Assembly: GCF_036227265.1 (NCBI RefSeq)
Contig: NZ_CP109446.1
Coordinates: forward strand, 8,015,001-8,079,000
Origin: Streptomyces sp. NBC_01476
GTDB lineage: Bacteria > Actinomycetota > Actinomycetes > Streptomycetales > Streptomycetaceae
Reading direction: 5' to 3'
Length of the DNA stretch: 64,000 nucleotides
Position numbers and translations under genes: made by a program. Positions 7,296 to 16,321 of this stretch are shown one piece after another. The notes under the pieces are model-generated. The model saw only the letters and a program-made list of their open reading frames with translations. It ran no database searches and was not told the origin of the DNA. Position 1 is the stretch's first letter. Each line of letters opens with the position of its first letter.

Positions 7296-8924
7296 GTGAC
7301 CCTACGTCTGAAACTGCTGGCCGCTGCCGCCACCCCGGCACTGCTGCTCGCAGCCGTCCCCGCCGCGTACGCCGCCACCACGCAGCCGGACGCCGCCCGC
7401 ACCGCGCTGTCCGGCAACATACTCACCGGACTGAACACCAATGCCGTACGGACCGGCGCTGTCGCCTCCACCGACCGCATATCCGTGGCCGTCACGCTGG
7501 CGTCCCGCGACGACAAGGCCCTGGCCGCCTTCGTCGCGCAGGTCACCGACCCCGCCTCGCCCTCGTACGGTCACTACCTGACGAAGAGCCAGTTCGCGGG
7601 CCGCTTCGGCCGCAGCGACGCCGACGTCAAGAAGGTCACCGACTACCTGCGCTCCCAGGGGCTCACCGTCGGCACCGTGCACTCCGGCAACCTGCTGATC
7701 GACGCCACCGGCACCGCCGCCCAGCTGGAGAAGGCGTTCGGCACCAAGCTGTCGACGTGGAAGGACAGCGCCTCGGGCCGCTCCTTCTACGCCAACGACG
7801 CCGCGCCCTCGCTGCCCAGCTCGGTCGGCTCCCTGGTCAGCGATGTCTCCGGCCTCAACAACCGCGTCCAGCTGCACCACCAGGCACCGGCCGCCGTCAC
7901 CCCGCACAACGGCCCCGGCGGCGGCTACACCCCCACCCAGATCAAGGGCGGCTACAACGTCTCGGGCAGCTACACCGGCAGCGGCCAGCAGGTCGCCCTG
8001 CTGGAGTTCGACGGCTTCCAGCAGTCCAACATCACCGCGTACGACAGCCACTACGGGCTGAGCTCGACCGCGCCCACCGTGCACAAGGTGAGCGGCGGTT
8101 CCGGCCCGCTCGGCGACGGCCAGGTCGAGGTCGAGCTCGACATCGAGGTGCTCAACGCCGTCGCGCCGGCCGCGAAGATCACCGTCTTCGAGGGCCCCAA
8201 CTCCGACGCGGGCGAGGTCGACACCTACCAGGCGATCGTGGACAGCGGCGTCCCTGTGACGTCCATCAGCTGGGGCGCCGCCGAGACGCAGCGCACCAGC
8301 TCCAACATCAGCGCGGTCGACGCCGTCTTCGCGCAGGGCGCCGCCGAGGGCCTGAGCTTCTTCGCGGCCTCCGGCGACAGCGGCTCCGACGACGCCGGCA
8401 CGGGCGGCACCTCCGTCGACTACCCGGCCAGCGACCCGTACGTCACCGGCGTCGGCGGCACCACGCTGACCGTCACCTCCGCCAACGCGTGGAGCCGGGA
8501 GACCGCCTGGTCCGGCGGTGGCGGCGGCAAGTCCGGTGTGTTCAGCATCCCCAGCTGGCAGACCCCGGTCCAGAAGAGCCAGGGCGGCGGCAAGCGCCAG
8601 GTCCCCGACGTCGCGGCGCTGGCCAACCCCTCGCCCGGGGTGTCCATCTACTCGCAGGGCCGCTGGGGCCAAGTCGGCGGCACCAGCGCGGCGGCGCCCG
8701 AGTGGGCCGGCTTCGCCGCGCTCTACAACCAGCAGGCCACGGCCGCGGGCAAGCCCCGGCTCGGCTTCGCCAACCCCGCCCTCTACACGGCCGGCGGCAC
8801 CGGCTTCCACGACATCACCAGTGGCAGCAACGGCGCCTACTCCTCCGCCACGGGCTGGGACTTCACCACCGGGTGGGGCTCCTACAACGCCGCCACCCTC
8901 GCGGCGAAGCTGCTGAACCCGTGA
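7296..8924 (+). CDS. Secreted S53-family serine peptidase (sedolisin/kumamolisin type)
   Basis: A 542-residue preproprotein. A Sec signal (RLKLLAAAATPALLLAAVPAAYA) is cut near residue 26, followed by an activation propeptide (about 30-200, with the YGHYLTKSQFAGRFG segment) and the catalytic domain. The Glu/Asp pair lies in QVEVELDIEVLNAVAP, the oxyanion-hole Asp in ASGDSGSDD and the nucleophile Ser in GGTSAAAPEWAG. All four S53 landmarks are present, and the C-terminus carries the calcium-site style HDITSGSNG and GWD. The GTG at 7296 follows a perfect GGAGGA. These enzymes are acid-active extracellular endopeptidases. A strong hairpin terminates the transcript at 8962-9006. Confidence 0.93.
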   Translation: MTLRLKLLAAAATPALLLAAVPAAYAATTQPDAARTALSGNILTGLNTNAVRTGAVASTDRISVAVTLASRDDKALAAFVAQVTDPASPSYGHYLTKSQFAGRFGRSDADVKKVTDYLRSQGLTVGTVHSGNLLIDATGTAAQLEKAFGTKLSTWKDSASGRSFYANDAAPSLPSSVGSLVSDVSGLNNRVQLHHQAPAAVTPHNGPGGGYTPTQIKGGYNVSGSYTGSGQQVALLEFDGFQQSNITAYDSHYGLSSTAPTVHKVSGGSGPLGDGQVEVELDIEVLNAVAPAAKITVFEGPNSDAGEVDTYQAIVDSGVPVTSISWGAAETQRTSSNISAVDAVFAQGAAEGLSFFAASGDSGSDDAGTGGTSVDYPASDPYVTGVGGTTLTVTSANAWSRETAWSGGGGGKSGVFSIPSWQTPVQKSQGGGKRQVPDVAALANPSPGVSIYSQGRWGQVGGTSAAAPEWAGFAALYNQQATAAGKPRLGFANPALYTAGGTGFHDITSGSNGAYSSATGWDFTTGWGSYNAATLAAKLLNP

Positions 8925-9267
8925 GCTGAAGCCGCCGGTCCGACGCAAGCCGGTGCCGGCCGGCGCGGGGCCCGGGTACGCACCACGCGTACCCGGGCCC
9001 CGCGCCTGCACCTGGACGCCGAGCCGCGGTCTCGTCCCCGCCCCCGACGCACACACCTTCCGCCCCGCCGGATGTCCGGCGCGATGCGCCGGCAGGTGGA
9101 AAGCGCGTCCACCACCGGGCTGTCAAGCGGTTGTTTCTCTTCTCCCATCTTTCACCGTGATCACATCTGGGACCGCTGCCCGGCGGGTAGCGTGACGGTA
9201 CGTACCCCCGGCCGGGACGCACGCAGTCGTGTCACTCCAACAAGGATGAGAGGAAGGGAAACAGAGC
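8925..9267. other. Intergenic region between peptidase and hydrolase genes
   Basis: Holds the terminator at 8962-9006. The rest shows no credible gene. The last 30 bases contain a purine-rich ribosome site (GAGAGGAAGGG) for the gene at 9268. Confidence 0.6.
8962..9006 (+). terminator. Strong hairpin terminator after the S53 peptidase gene
   Basis: Two exact 20-base arms (8962-8981 and 8987-9006) flank the loop ACCAC. No T-run follows, which is usual in this GC range. Confidence 0.85.
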
Positions 9268-10095
9268 ATGCCCTTCGTCACCACCAAGGACGGCACCGAG
9301 ATCTTCTACAAGGACTGGGGCACGGGTCAGCCCGTCGTCTTCAGCCACGGCTGGCCGCTGAACGGCGACGCCTGGGACCCCCAGGCGCGGCTGGTCGCCG
9401 AGAACGGCTTCCGCGCGGTGGTCCACGACCGCCGCGGGCACGGCCGGTCCAGCCAGACCTGGGGCGGCAACGACCTCGACACGTACGCGGACGACCTGGC
9501 CGAGGTGATCGAGACCCTGGACCTCCGCGACGTGGTCCTGGTCGGCCACTCCACCGGCGGCGGTGAGGTGACCCGCTACATCGGCCGGCACGGTACGGGC
9601 CGGGTCGCCAAGGTGCTGCTGCTGGGCGCGATCCCGCCGCTGATGCTCAAGACGGAGGCCAACCCCGAAGGTTTGCCGCGGGAGGTCTTCGACGAGATCC
9701 GCGCGGGTGTGGCCGGGGACAGGTCGCAGTTCTACGAGGATCTCAGCGTCGCCTTCTACGGCGCCAACCGGGAAGGCTCGCAGGTTTCTCAGGGCACCCG
9801 GGACGCCTTCTGGCTGTGGTCGATGCAGGTCGGGATCAAGGGTGCCTACGACTGTGTCAAGGCGTTCTCCGAGACCGACCTCACCCAGGACCTGGGGCGC
9901 ATCGACGTGCCGACGCTGATCGTGCACGGCGACGACGACCAGATCGTGCCGATCGCGGACTCCGCGGAGAAGTCCGTGCAGTTGGTGAAGGACGCCACGC
10001 TGAAGGTCTACCCCGGCGCTCCGCACGGCCTGTCGATGGTCGCGCCCTTCGCGGACACCTTCAACGCGGATCTGCTGGAGTTCCTGCGCGGCTGA
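9268..10095 (+). CDS. Alpha/beta hydrolase, cofactor-free haloperoxidase (chloroperoxidase F/BpoA2-like)
   Basis: A 275-residue alpha/beta-hydrolase matching the length and motifs of the metal-free haloperoxidase/perhydrolase group. The oxyanion strand is [12 protein letters not shown], the nucleophile elbow GHSTGGGEV, the acid Asp lies in [12 protein letters not shown] and the catalytic His in GAPHGLS. The family's [11 protein letters not shown] segment is also present. These proteins are serine esterases that can form peracids, which secondarily halogenate, so the true substrate is an ester or lactone. The ATG at 9268 has GAGGAAGGG upstream. It is monocistronic, with a hairpin terminator directly after it. 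Cytoplasmic; no signal peptide. Confidence 0.9.
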   Translation: MPFVTTKDGTEIFYKDWGTGQPVVFSHGWPLNGDAWDPQARLVAENGFRAVVHDRRGHGRSSQTWGGNDLDTYADDLAEVIETLDLRDVVLVGHSTGGGEVTRYIGRHGTGRVAKVLLLGAIPPLMLKTEANPEGLPREVFDEIRAGVAGDRSQFYEDLSVAFYGANREGSQVSQGTRDAFWLWSMQVGIKGAYDCVKAFSETDLTQDLGRIDVPTLIVHGDDDQIVPIADSAEKSVQLVKDATLKVYPGAPHGLSMVAPFADTFNADLLEFLRG

Positions 10096-10110
10096 ACCGG
10101 CGGTACGGCG

Positions 10111-10151
10111 CCGCGCCGGAGCCGACATCCAGGACGTCGGCTCCGGCGCGG
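10111..10151 (+). terminator. Hairpin terminator after the haloperoxidase gene
   Basis: Exact 16-base arms 10111-10126 and 10136-10151 enclose the loop ATCCAGGAC, 16 bases past the stop codon. Confidence 0.85.
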
Positions 10152-10229
10152 TGCGTCCCGCGTGCTGCATGCCCCGCGGCCCGCGATCCGCCCCGTGCCC
10201 GCGGCCGGCGCGGACCCCGGACCGCTCGG

Positions 10230-10841
10230 TCAGCCAACGGCTTCCGCGGACTTGGCAGCCTTCCGGCGCTTGCTCTTGGCGCCTGCCGCCGGAAGCAGGG
10301 TGTAGAAGACCGACCGGCCCTGCTTCGACCGCTCGGCGATGCCCCTGGCCACCAGCGCCTCCAGGGTGTTGCGCACCACGACCGTACTCACCTGTCGTGA
10401 GGTGTCCCCGCTGTTCAGTGTCTCGGCAACTTCGAGGACCGAGGTCGGTTCGCCCTTTTTGCTCAGGAAACGGACAACGAGATCGCGCAGTGTCGCCTCG
10501 CCGTTGCCGCCCCGGCGCTTCCGGGGCACCTGCGGGCCGGACTCCGGCGCGTCACCGTTGGAGTGCTGAGCGGGGATGACCGCTGGGGAGACGGCTTCCG
10601 GCTCCTCGGGGGCGGTGGCCTCCTCCGGCGCGGGCGCCCCGTCAGGGAGGGACTCCCCGCCGGGGGTTTGCGTGTCGGTGGACAGATGACCCAGCAGGCC
10701 CAGCAGCCAGGAGCGGTCTGTCGCCAGTTGCTCCAGTTGCTTGTGTGTCTCGGCGATCTCCGCCTCCACACGGGCGAGATCGGTCCGGATCCTGTCGGCG
10801 TACACATGGGTGAGGTTTCTCGAACCCGGTTGCTCGGACAT
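10230..10841 (-). CDS. Coiled-coil plus winged-helix regulatory protein
   Basis: A 203-residue protein seen in many Streptomyces as an unnamed regulatory protein. Residues ~15-55 form a heptad-rich coiled coil (VEAEIAETHKQLEQLATDR) and ~60-110 are an acidic Pro/Glu/Ala linker. Residues ~112-190 form a winged helix (LRDLVVRFLSKKGEPTSVLE, then STVVVRNTLEALVARGIAER and SVFYTLL). A basic tail follows (AKSKRRKAAKSAEA). The architecture suggests a dimeric DNA-binding protein. AGGGAGG precedes the ATG. No effector domain is visible, and the target is unknown. Confidence 0.75.
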   Translation of the reverse strand: MSEQPGSRNLTHVYADRIRTDLARVEAEIAETHKQLEQLATDRSWLLGLLGHLSTDTQTPGGESLPDGAPAPEEATAPEEPEAVSPAVIPAQHSNGDAPESGPQVPRKRRGGNGEATLRDLVVRFLSKKGEPTSVLEVAETLNSGDTSRQVSTVVVRNTLEALVARGIAERSKQGRSVFYTLLPAAGAKSKRRKAAKSAEAVG

Positions 10842-10930
10842 GCGACCTCCCTATCGTGGATGTAAGTCCTGTATAGCGGATCACACCCGTGAAGTGAGAA
10901 CCGGAGACAGCCGGAGCGAACACACGTTTG

Positions 10931-11788
10931 CTACGCGCTCGCCGGTGTGACCGGCTGCCACGTCCAGTTGCGGCGTTCGTAGGCGGTCCGGAAACCGAGC
11001 CGGAGCATGTTGTGCAGGGAAGGGTTGTGGCTTCCGCCGGTCTCGGCACCCGTTTCGGCGACAAGCCACCGGCAGCCCAGTTTCTGCGCCATCCGCGCCC
11101 GTGCGGCGAGCAGTTCGGTCTGCCCGCCGCGGTTGCGCGCGTGCGGCAGTACGGCCCCGGCGAACAACTGGGCCGTCTCCTCGGCGACGTACATCGTCCC
11201 GGTGCCCACGATCTCCCCGTCCAGCCAGGCGGCATACGGATACCACCCGGGTTGGCCGGCGGAGGCCGCGGCCATCTGCGCGTAGTGGGTCTCCGGCATG
11301 CCGAAGGCCCGCATCATCACCGAGGCCCAGCGCGCGGCGTCGCCGGGCTCCAGCGGCGTGACCCGCACACCGGCCGGCGGCCGCCGGTCAGAGGCATCCG
11401 CGTTGGCCACGAGTTCGTCGACCACGCCGACGAGTTTCACCCATGACGACTGGGCGGTGATGCCCTCGCGGCGGCAGATCTCCGCCCAGTCCCCGGGGAT
11501 CACCGAGGGCGCGAGCTGGAGAACCGCCTGCGGGGTCCCCTCGGCCCGGTAGAAGTCGCACACCTCGCCGATGAGTCCGGCCGTGACGGGCGCGGTGCGG
11601 CCGAAGCCGAGCGCCTTGCTCCAGAACCGTGTGGGGTCCTCCCGCATCGACAGGACCACCGCGTCACCGATCCGCGTGGCGTTCATCCCCAGCGCCGCGC
11701 GTACGGCGTCAGGCGCGCCGGTCTCGAACCGGAACAGGGCCTCGGCCTCGGAGTGTTCGACCAGCGACGGCGGAAGAAGTGCGTTCAT
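10931..11788 (-). CDS. GNAT-family N-acetyltransferase
   Basis: About 285 residues. The C-terminal half is a GNAT domain: acceptor side WASVMMRAFGM, then YAAWLDGEIVGTGTMYVAEE, and the acetyl-CoA P-loop region VLPHARNRGGQTELLAARAR. The conserved NPSLHNMLRLGFR tail has the Asn and Tyr-rich end typical of GNATs. The N-terminal 130 residues form a divergent second, probably GNAT-like, half. The ATG at 11788 has AAGG upstream and is preferred over an ATG at 11851, which would add a polar leader. The acceptor substrate cannot be told. Confidence 0.8.
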   Translation of the reverse strand: MNALLPPSLVEHSEAEALFRFETGAPDAVRAALGMNATRIGDAVVLSMREDPTRFWSKALGFGRTAPVTAGLIGEVCDFYRAEGTPQAVLQLAPSVIPGDWAEICRREGITAQSSWVKLVGVVDELVANADASDRRPPAGVRVTPLEPGDAARWASVMMRAFGMPETHYAQMAAASAGQPGWYPYAAWLDGEIVGTGTMYVAEETAQLFAGAVLPHARNRGGQTELLAARARMAQKLGCRWLVAETGAETGGSHNPSLHNMLRLGFRTAYERRNWTWQPVTPASA

Positions 11789-11976
11789 CGGCTTGCCTTC
11801 GTGCGTAAGGGGGTCAGGGCCCTCGGGGGGCCCACGGCGGTTTTCCGCCACCCGCGGCTGGCCGGTGCGGGGACCGAACGCGGTGGGGCGAAGGCCGGCG
11901 AAGATCGGTTCGCGGGGAACAGCTCATCCCGCCGGACAGTCGGAAATCGACGCTACCACGGGTGTGTCGGGGAACC

Positions 11977-13686
11977 TCAGACAGCCCGGACGGGCCGGTA
12001 GACCGGCGCCCACATCGCCTCGCGGATCCGCTGCCCGATGGTGTCGTCGTCGACGGCGGCCAGGGCCACCCCGTCCTCGGCCGCCGCACGGGCCACGGCT
12101 TCGGCGACCGCCGCCGAGGTGCTGCGCAGATCGTCGGTCGGCGGCAGGATCGGGGCACCCGGTGTGCCGGTCCTGGCCTGGTCGGCGACGGCGTGGGCAG
12201 CCGCGACCAGCATGCCGTCGGTGATCTTCTGGGCGCGGGAGACGATGGCCCCGAGGCCGAGACCGGGGAAGACCAGGGCGTTGTTGGCCTGGCCGATCCG
12301 GTGGGTCACCCCGTCCCTGGTGACGTCCGAGAAGGGGCTGCCGGTGGCGATCAGCGCCCGGCCGCCGGTCCACTCCAGCAGGTCGGACGGTACGGCTTCG
12401 GCGAGCCGTGTCGGGTTCGACATCGGCATGACGATCGGCCGGTCGGTGTGCGCCGCCATCGTCCGGACGATGTCCTCGGTGAAGGCCCCGCCCTGCCCCG
12501 ACGACCCGATCAGTACGGTGGGACGCACCCGGGCGACCACCTCGCCGAGGGCGATACCGCCGACCCGCTTGTCGCGCTGCCAGTCGGCCACCTCTGCGGT
12601 GGGGCGGGCGTACGGGAGCTGGAAGTCGCGCAGCCCGTCCTGGTCGTCGGTGAGGAGCCCGAAGCGGTCGACCGGCCAGAACCGGCGTACGGCCTCGTCG
12701 TGGGTGAGGCCCTCGGCGATCAGCGCGTCGCGCAGCTGGTCGGCGATGCCGATGCCGGCGGTGCCCGCTCCGAAGACCACGATGCGCTGGTCGCGCAGCG
12801 GCACGCCCGTGATCTTCACCCCGGAGAGCACCGCGGCGAGGTTGACCGCTCCCGTGCCCTGGATGTCGTCGTTGAAGGTGCAGCACGAGTCGCGGTAACG
12901 GGTGAGGATCCGGCGGGCGTTGGCCGGTCCGAAGTCCTCCCAGTGGAGCAGGGCGCGTGGGAACAGCTTGGTCACCGTTCGCACGAAGGCGTCCACGAAG
13001 GCGTCGTACGTCTCCCGGTCGACCCGCCGGTGCCGGGTGCCGAGATAGCGCGGGTCGTCCAGGAGTTCCTGCCGGTTGGTGCCGACGTCGAGCATGACCG
13101 GCAGGGTGCGGGCCGGGTCCACACCTCCCGCGGCGGTGTACACGCAGAGTTTGCCGACCGAGATGTCGATGCCGCCCACGCCCCAGTCGCCGATGCCGAG
13201 GATCGCCTCGCCGTCGGTCGCCACCACGAGGTCCAGGTCGTCGGCGCCCAGCCCCGAGGCGGTGAGGGCGCGTTCGATGTCCTGGGGCGCGTCCACGGAC
13301 AGGTAGATCCCGCGGGGGCGCCGGAACTCGTTGCTGTACCGCTCGATGGCGGCGCCGATGGTCGGCGTGTACACGATGGGCAGCATCTCGGCGAGGTGGT
13401 CGCCGACGAGGCGGAAGAAGAGCACCTCGTTGCGGTCGTGGAGAGCGGTGAGGTACACGTTCTTCGCCAGATCGCTCGGCTGCGAGGAGAACTGGTAGTA
13501 CGCGCGGGCCGCCTGCTCGTCCTGGCTCAGCACCTGCGGCGGGACCAGTCCCACCAGACCCAGCTCGTCCCGCTCCCGCTCGGTGAACGCGGTCCCCCGG
13601 TTCACCCGCGGGTCGGCCAGTACGGCCCGCCCCCGGGAGGTCGTCTCCCAGCACGCGTCCCGGTCGTTCCAGCTGAGCTCTCTCAC
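11977..13686 (-). CDS. NAD-dependent malic enzyme
   Basis: A 569-residue cytosolic enzyme of the long (eukaryote/MaeA-like) malic enzyme class. It decarboxylates malate to pyruvate with NAD+ reduction. Visible blocks are the N-terminal RGTAFTERERDELGLVGLVP, the tyrosine/substrate block PIVYTPTIGAAIE, and the metal/substrate block EDFGPANARRIL then FNDDIQGTG. The Rossmann loop is IVVFGAGTAGIGIA, followed by MPMSNPT and the FPGLGLG region. Full length for the family. The GTG at 13686 follows GAGGAGAGACC; an ATG at 13707 lacks a comparable site. It stands alone, in line with a housekeeping anaplerotic or NADH-supplying role. Confidence 0.95.
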   Translation of the reverse strand: MRELSWNDRDACWETTSRGRAVLADPRVNRGTAFTERERDELGLVGLVPPQVLSQDEQAARAYYQFSSQPSDLAKNVYLTALHDRNEVLFFRLVGDHLAEMLPIVYTPTIGAAIERYSNEFRRPRGIYLSVDAPQDIERALTASGLGADDLDLVVATDGEAILGIGDWGVGGIDISVGKLCVYTAAGGVDPARTLPVMLDVGTNRQELLDDPRYLGTRHRRVDRETYDAFVDAFVRTVTKLFPRALLHWEDFGPANARRILTRYRDSCCTFNDDIQGTGAVNLAAVLSGVKITGVPLRDQRIVVFGAGTAGIGIADQLRDALIAEGLTHDEAVRRFWPVDRFGLLTDDQDGLRDFQLPYARPTAEVADWQRDKRVGGIALGEVVARVRPTVLIGSSGQGGAFTEDIVRTMAAHTDRPIVMPMSNPTRLAEAVPSDLLEWTGGRALIATGSPFSDVTRDGVTHRIGQANNALVFPGLGLGAIVSRAQKITDGMLVAAAHAVADQARTGTPGAPILPPTDDLRSTSAAVAEAVARAAAEDGVALAAVDDDTIGQRIREAMWAPVYRPVRAV

Positions 13687-13977
13687 GGTCTCTCCTCGTA
13701 CTCCCATGCCGGACGAACCCAGCGCCGCCCGCCCCCAGCATCCACCCCCCGACCCTCCACCCCGAAAGAACCCGCCGCGGGGTCGGCGACCGTGGCCCCG
13801 GGGTCAGGGTGCGGACGGAGCGTCCTCTACCGCGCCGGAGACGGGTTTGCGCCCCCACACCGGCGTGGGGAGAACGCCACCGAGGCCGGAACCGAGCGGG
13901 ACCGGGCGGACATGGGGGAGGGGATGCCCCGGTGAGGCGAGGCGTGGGAGGGGGTTCGGGGGTTGCACGGGTGGGGG

Positions 13978-14985
13978 TCAGCTTTCGATGGTGAGGGACT
14001 GGAGTTCGGCGAGTGCGGTGTGCGGGAGCAGTGAGCCGTCCCAGACGGCCGTGAGGTGGGTGATCAGTCCCGCGCGGTCGAGTTCCAGCGCCGCGGCGCC
14101 GCGTGGGACCGGGCCGGTGGGGTTGGTCCACTCGTATCCGCCGCCCGCCGAACTGCCCACCACATGGCGGACGTTGGCGCCGGGTCCGTAGGGGAGCCGG
14201 GTGATCGCCCGGCCGAGGTAGGAGCCCAGGGCCAGGTGTCCGGTGACCTTGGTGTGCGTGGTGAGGTCTTCGAGGACGCCGTCGGCGGTGAAGAGCCGGG
14301 CCACGGCGGCCACATCGCCACGGGCGAACGCGGCGGAGACGGAAGCGGCCACCCGCTTGATGGCCGGAGCCGCGGTCTCGCCCACGGTTCCCTCCTTGAA
14401 ATCGGCCGGGAACTGATCGGCCGGCGTACGTTCCGCCTCGATGCCGGCCAGGGTGAACTCCCGCCCGTCCCAGTAGTCGACCCACCGGGCGATCCGGCCG
14501 TCCTTGAAGTTGACCAGCCCCATCGGGCGGATCTCGTGGCCGAAGAGTTCGGGGGTGTCGGTGAAGAAGACAAGCGCGCTGTCGGCGTCCCCGAGGATCT
14601 TGGTGGGGTACGACCGCGCGGTGGCCGGCCAGGTGGGCATCAGCTGGTGGAAGAGGTCCGAGAGGTCCTGCCAGGTGTAAAAAGGCCAGCCCAGCGTCGC
14701 GTCGACGTATGCCGTCCGCCGGGCGAAGTGCGCCATGGTCGCGTCGGCGTCGCGGGCGGTCTTGTCACGGAAGTAGCCGGCCAGCAGGCGGACCACCCGC
14801 GGAGTGGCGCGCGCGACATCCACGTCGTGGTCCAGGATGACGGCCGACCCGGGAAGTCCGCCGCCCGCGTCCCGCGCGGCGGCCGGGCCGGCCGACAGCA
14901 CGGTGGCGGCTGCCGCGGTGCCCAGCGCTGTTACGAGAACCCTCCGCCGCGGTGCGGCCGGGTGTGTTTCCCGCTGCTCGCTCAT
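13978..14985 (-). CDS. Exported protein with two NTF2/SnoaL-like domains
   Basis: A 335-residue protein whose N-terminus (APRRRVLVTALGTAAAATVL...AAA) looks like a twin-arginine or Sec signal cleaved near residue 38. The mature part holds two NTF2-like cone folds: about 58-180 (LAGYFRDKTARDADATMAHF, DYWDGREF) and about 205-330 (AASVSAAFARGDVAAVARLF, then AVWDGSLL). This family includes polyketide cyclases, isomerases and binding proteins. Tandem secreted forms are common in actinomycetes and mostly uncharacterised. The ATG at 14985 is taken. It is divergent from the deacetylase gene, with a large dyad in between. Confidence 0.75.
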   Translation of the reverse strand: MSEQRETHPAAPRRRVLVTALGTAAAATVLSAGPAAARDAGGGLPGSAVILDHDVDVARATPRVVRLLAGYFRDKTARDADATMAHFARRTAYVDATLGWPFYTWQDLSDLFHQLMPTWPATARSYPTKILGDADSALVFFTDTPELFGHEIRPMGLVNFKDGRIARWVDYWDGREFTLAGIEAERTPADQFPADFKEGTVGETAAPAIKRVAASVSAAFARGDVAAVARLFTADGVLEDLTTHTKVTGHLALGSYLGRAITRLPYGPGANVRHVVGSSAGGGYEWTNPTGPVPRGAAALELDRAGLITHLTAVWDGSLLPHTALAELQSLTIES

Positions 14986-15392
14986 GTCGTCCCCTGACCG
15001 GTGCTGGAAGGTGCCGGCGATGTGTCCTGCGGGGTGGCGCAGAACCCGACGAGAAACTACTCAGGAAAGTTGAGTGCGTCAACGTGCCCTGTTTCCAGGG
15101 GAGTTGACGCGAGGGGCCTCCTTATGAACCGGCGGTCCGGCCCCTTACGGACTGGTGGCCCGCTGACCGGTGTCCCGGTGACCGGCAACCGCCCGTACAC
15201 CGCTCCCCGCTGCGTGACCTTCCCGCCGGACACCGGGCGCGCATGACGATCTCGCCCCGCTGATCCCCAGGCCGAGGGAACCCCGGGCCGGATACGCACA
15301 TCCTCCCGGGCGAGCGCACGGCGGCAGGGCACCACCGCACCACCGTCGTGCGCCCACGACCGTCCGGCTCGGCACAGAGGCAGGCTCCACCC
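14986..15392. other. Divergent intergenic region with a nested dyad
   Basis: About 400 bases between divergent exported-protein genes. It has no plausible gene and contains the palindrome at 15076-15110. Confidence 0.5.
15076..15110. promoter_or_regulatory. Nested inverted repeat, likely operator
   Basis: GCGTCAAC (15076-15083) pairs exactly with GTTGACGC (15103-15110). Inside it CCCTG (15087-15091) pairs with CAGGG (15096-15100). The position about 95 bases upstream of the leftward NTF2 gene and between divergent genes favours a protein-binding site over a terminator. Confidence 0.5.
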
Positions 15393-16229
15393 ATGCGCGT
15401 CAACGCAGTGCTCCCCCTTCTGGCCGTGGCCGGACTCCTGGCCGCTACCGGCTGCTCCGGGCACTCGGCGGCGGCGACACCGCCGCCCGGCGCCGCGAGC
15501 CGGCCGGCCGCGCCCCTCACCACGACCCGGGCGCCGGAAGCGGACAGAGCCGCGGCGTTCCGCAGCTGGGGCGTCCCCGTGCTCGCGCCGCAGCCACCCG
15601 CCCCCGCGGTCAAACCGGTGCGCACCGACGGCGGTGAGATACCCGTAGTCAGCCGGATACCCACCCAGCAGAAGATCGTCTTCGTCACCTTCGACGACGG
15701 CGCGGAGAAGGACCCGAAGTTCGTCGCCATGATGCGGGACCTGAAGATCCCGTTCACCATGTTCCTGACCGACGACATCATCAAGAACGACTACGAGTAC
15801 TTCAAACCCCTCCAGGCGCTGGGCAATTCGATACAGGACCACACGCTCAGCCACCCCGATCTGCCCACCGAGCCGTTCGCCCGCCAGCGGCACGAGATCT
15901 GTACCCAGCAGAGCAGACTCACCCAGGAGTACGGTGCCAGGCCCGGCCTGTTCCGGCCGCCCTACGGAGACTGGAACGCCGACACACGCGCCGCGGTGAA
16001 GTCGTGCGGCGGCCTGCGGGCGATCATCCTCTGGCGCGAGACCATGCAGATCAACCGGGTGACCTTCCAGGACCCGTCCCGGAAGTTCCACCCCGGCGAC
16101 ATCATCCTGGCGCACTTCCGCGGACCGTCGCAGCTCAAGGGCGAGTCGATGACCGCGATGGTGGCGAAGATGCTGCGGGCGATCGCCGCGCAGGGCTACA
16201 CCGTCGCCCGCCTCGACGACTACGTGTGA
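15393..16229 (+). CDS. Lipoprotein polysaccharide deacetylase (CE4/NodB family)
   Basis: A 278-residue protein with a lipobox (LLAATGCSG, Cys about 22), so a membrane-anchored outer-face enzyme. The NodB homology domain has motif 1 VTFDDGAEKD (catalytic Asp and first metal Asp), motif 2 DHTLSHPDL (HxxxH metal ligands), motif 3 RPPYGDWN, and the motif 5-like IILAHF. It probably removes N-acetyl groups from peptidoglycan or another N-acetylhexosamine polymer. The ATG at 15393 directly gives the lipoprotein signal; in-frame sequence upstream (from 15348) is ignored. It is monocistronic. Confidence 0.88.
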   Translation: MRVNAVLPLLAVAGLLAATGCSGHSAAATPPPGAASRPAAPLTTTRAPEADRAAAFRSWGVPVLAPQPPAPAVKPVRTDGGEIPVVSRIPTQQKIVFVTFDDGAEKDPKFVAMMRDLKIPFTMFLTDDIIKNDYEYFKPLQALGNSIQDHTLSHPDLPTEPFARQRHEICTQQSRLTQEYGARPGLFRPPYGDWNADTRAAVKSCGGLRAIILWRETMQINRVTFQDPSRKFHPGDIILAHFRGPSQLKGESMTAMVAKMLRAIAAQGYTVARLDDYV

Positions 16230-16321
16230 GGCGGAGCGAAACCGGAGCGGGAAACCGGAGCGGGAAACCTTCGCGGCCGGCGACTCCGCCGGTGTCGCGG
16301 GCCGCCCGGCTCCGGGAGGGG

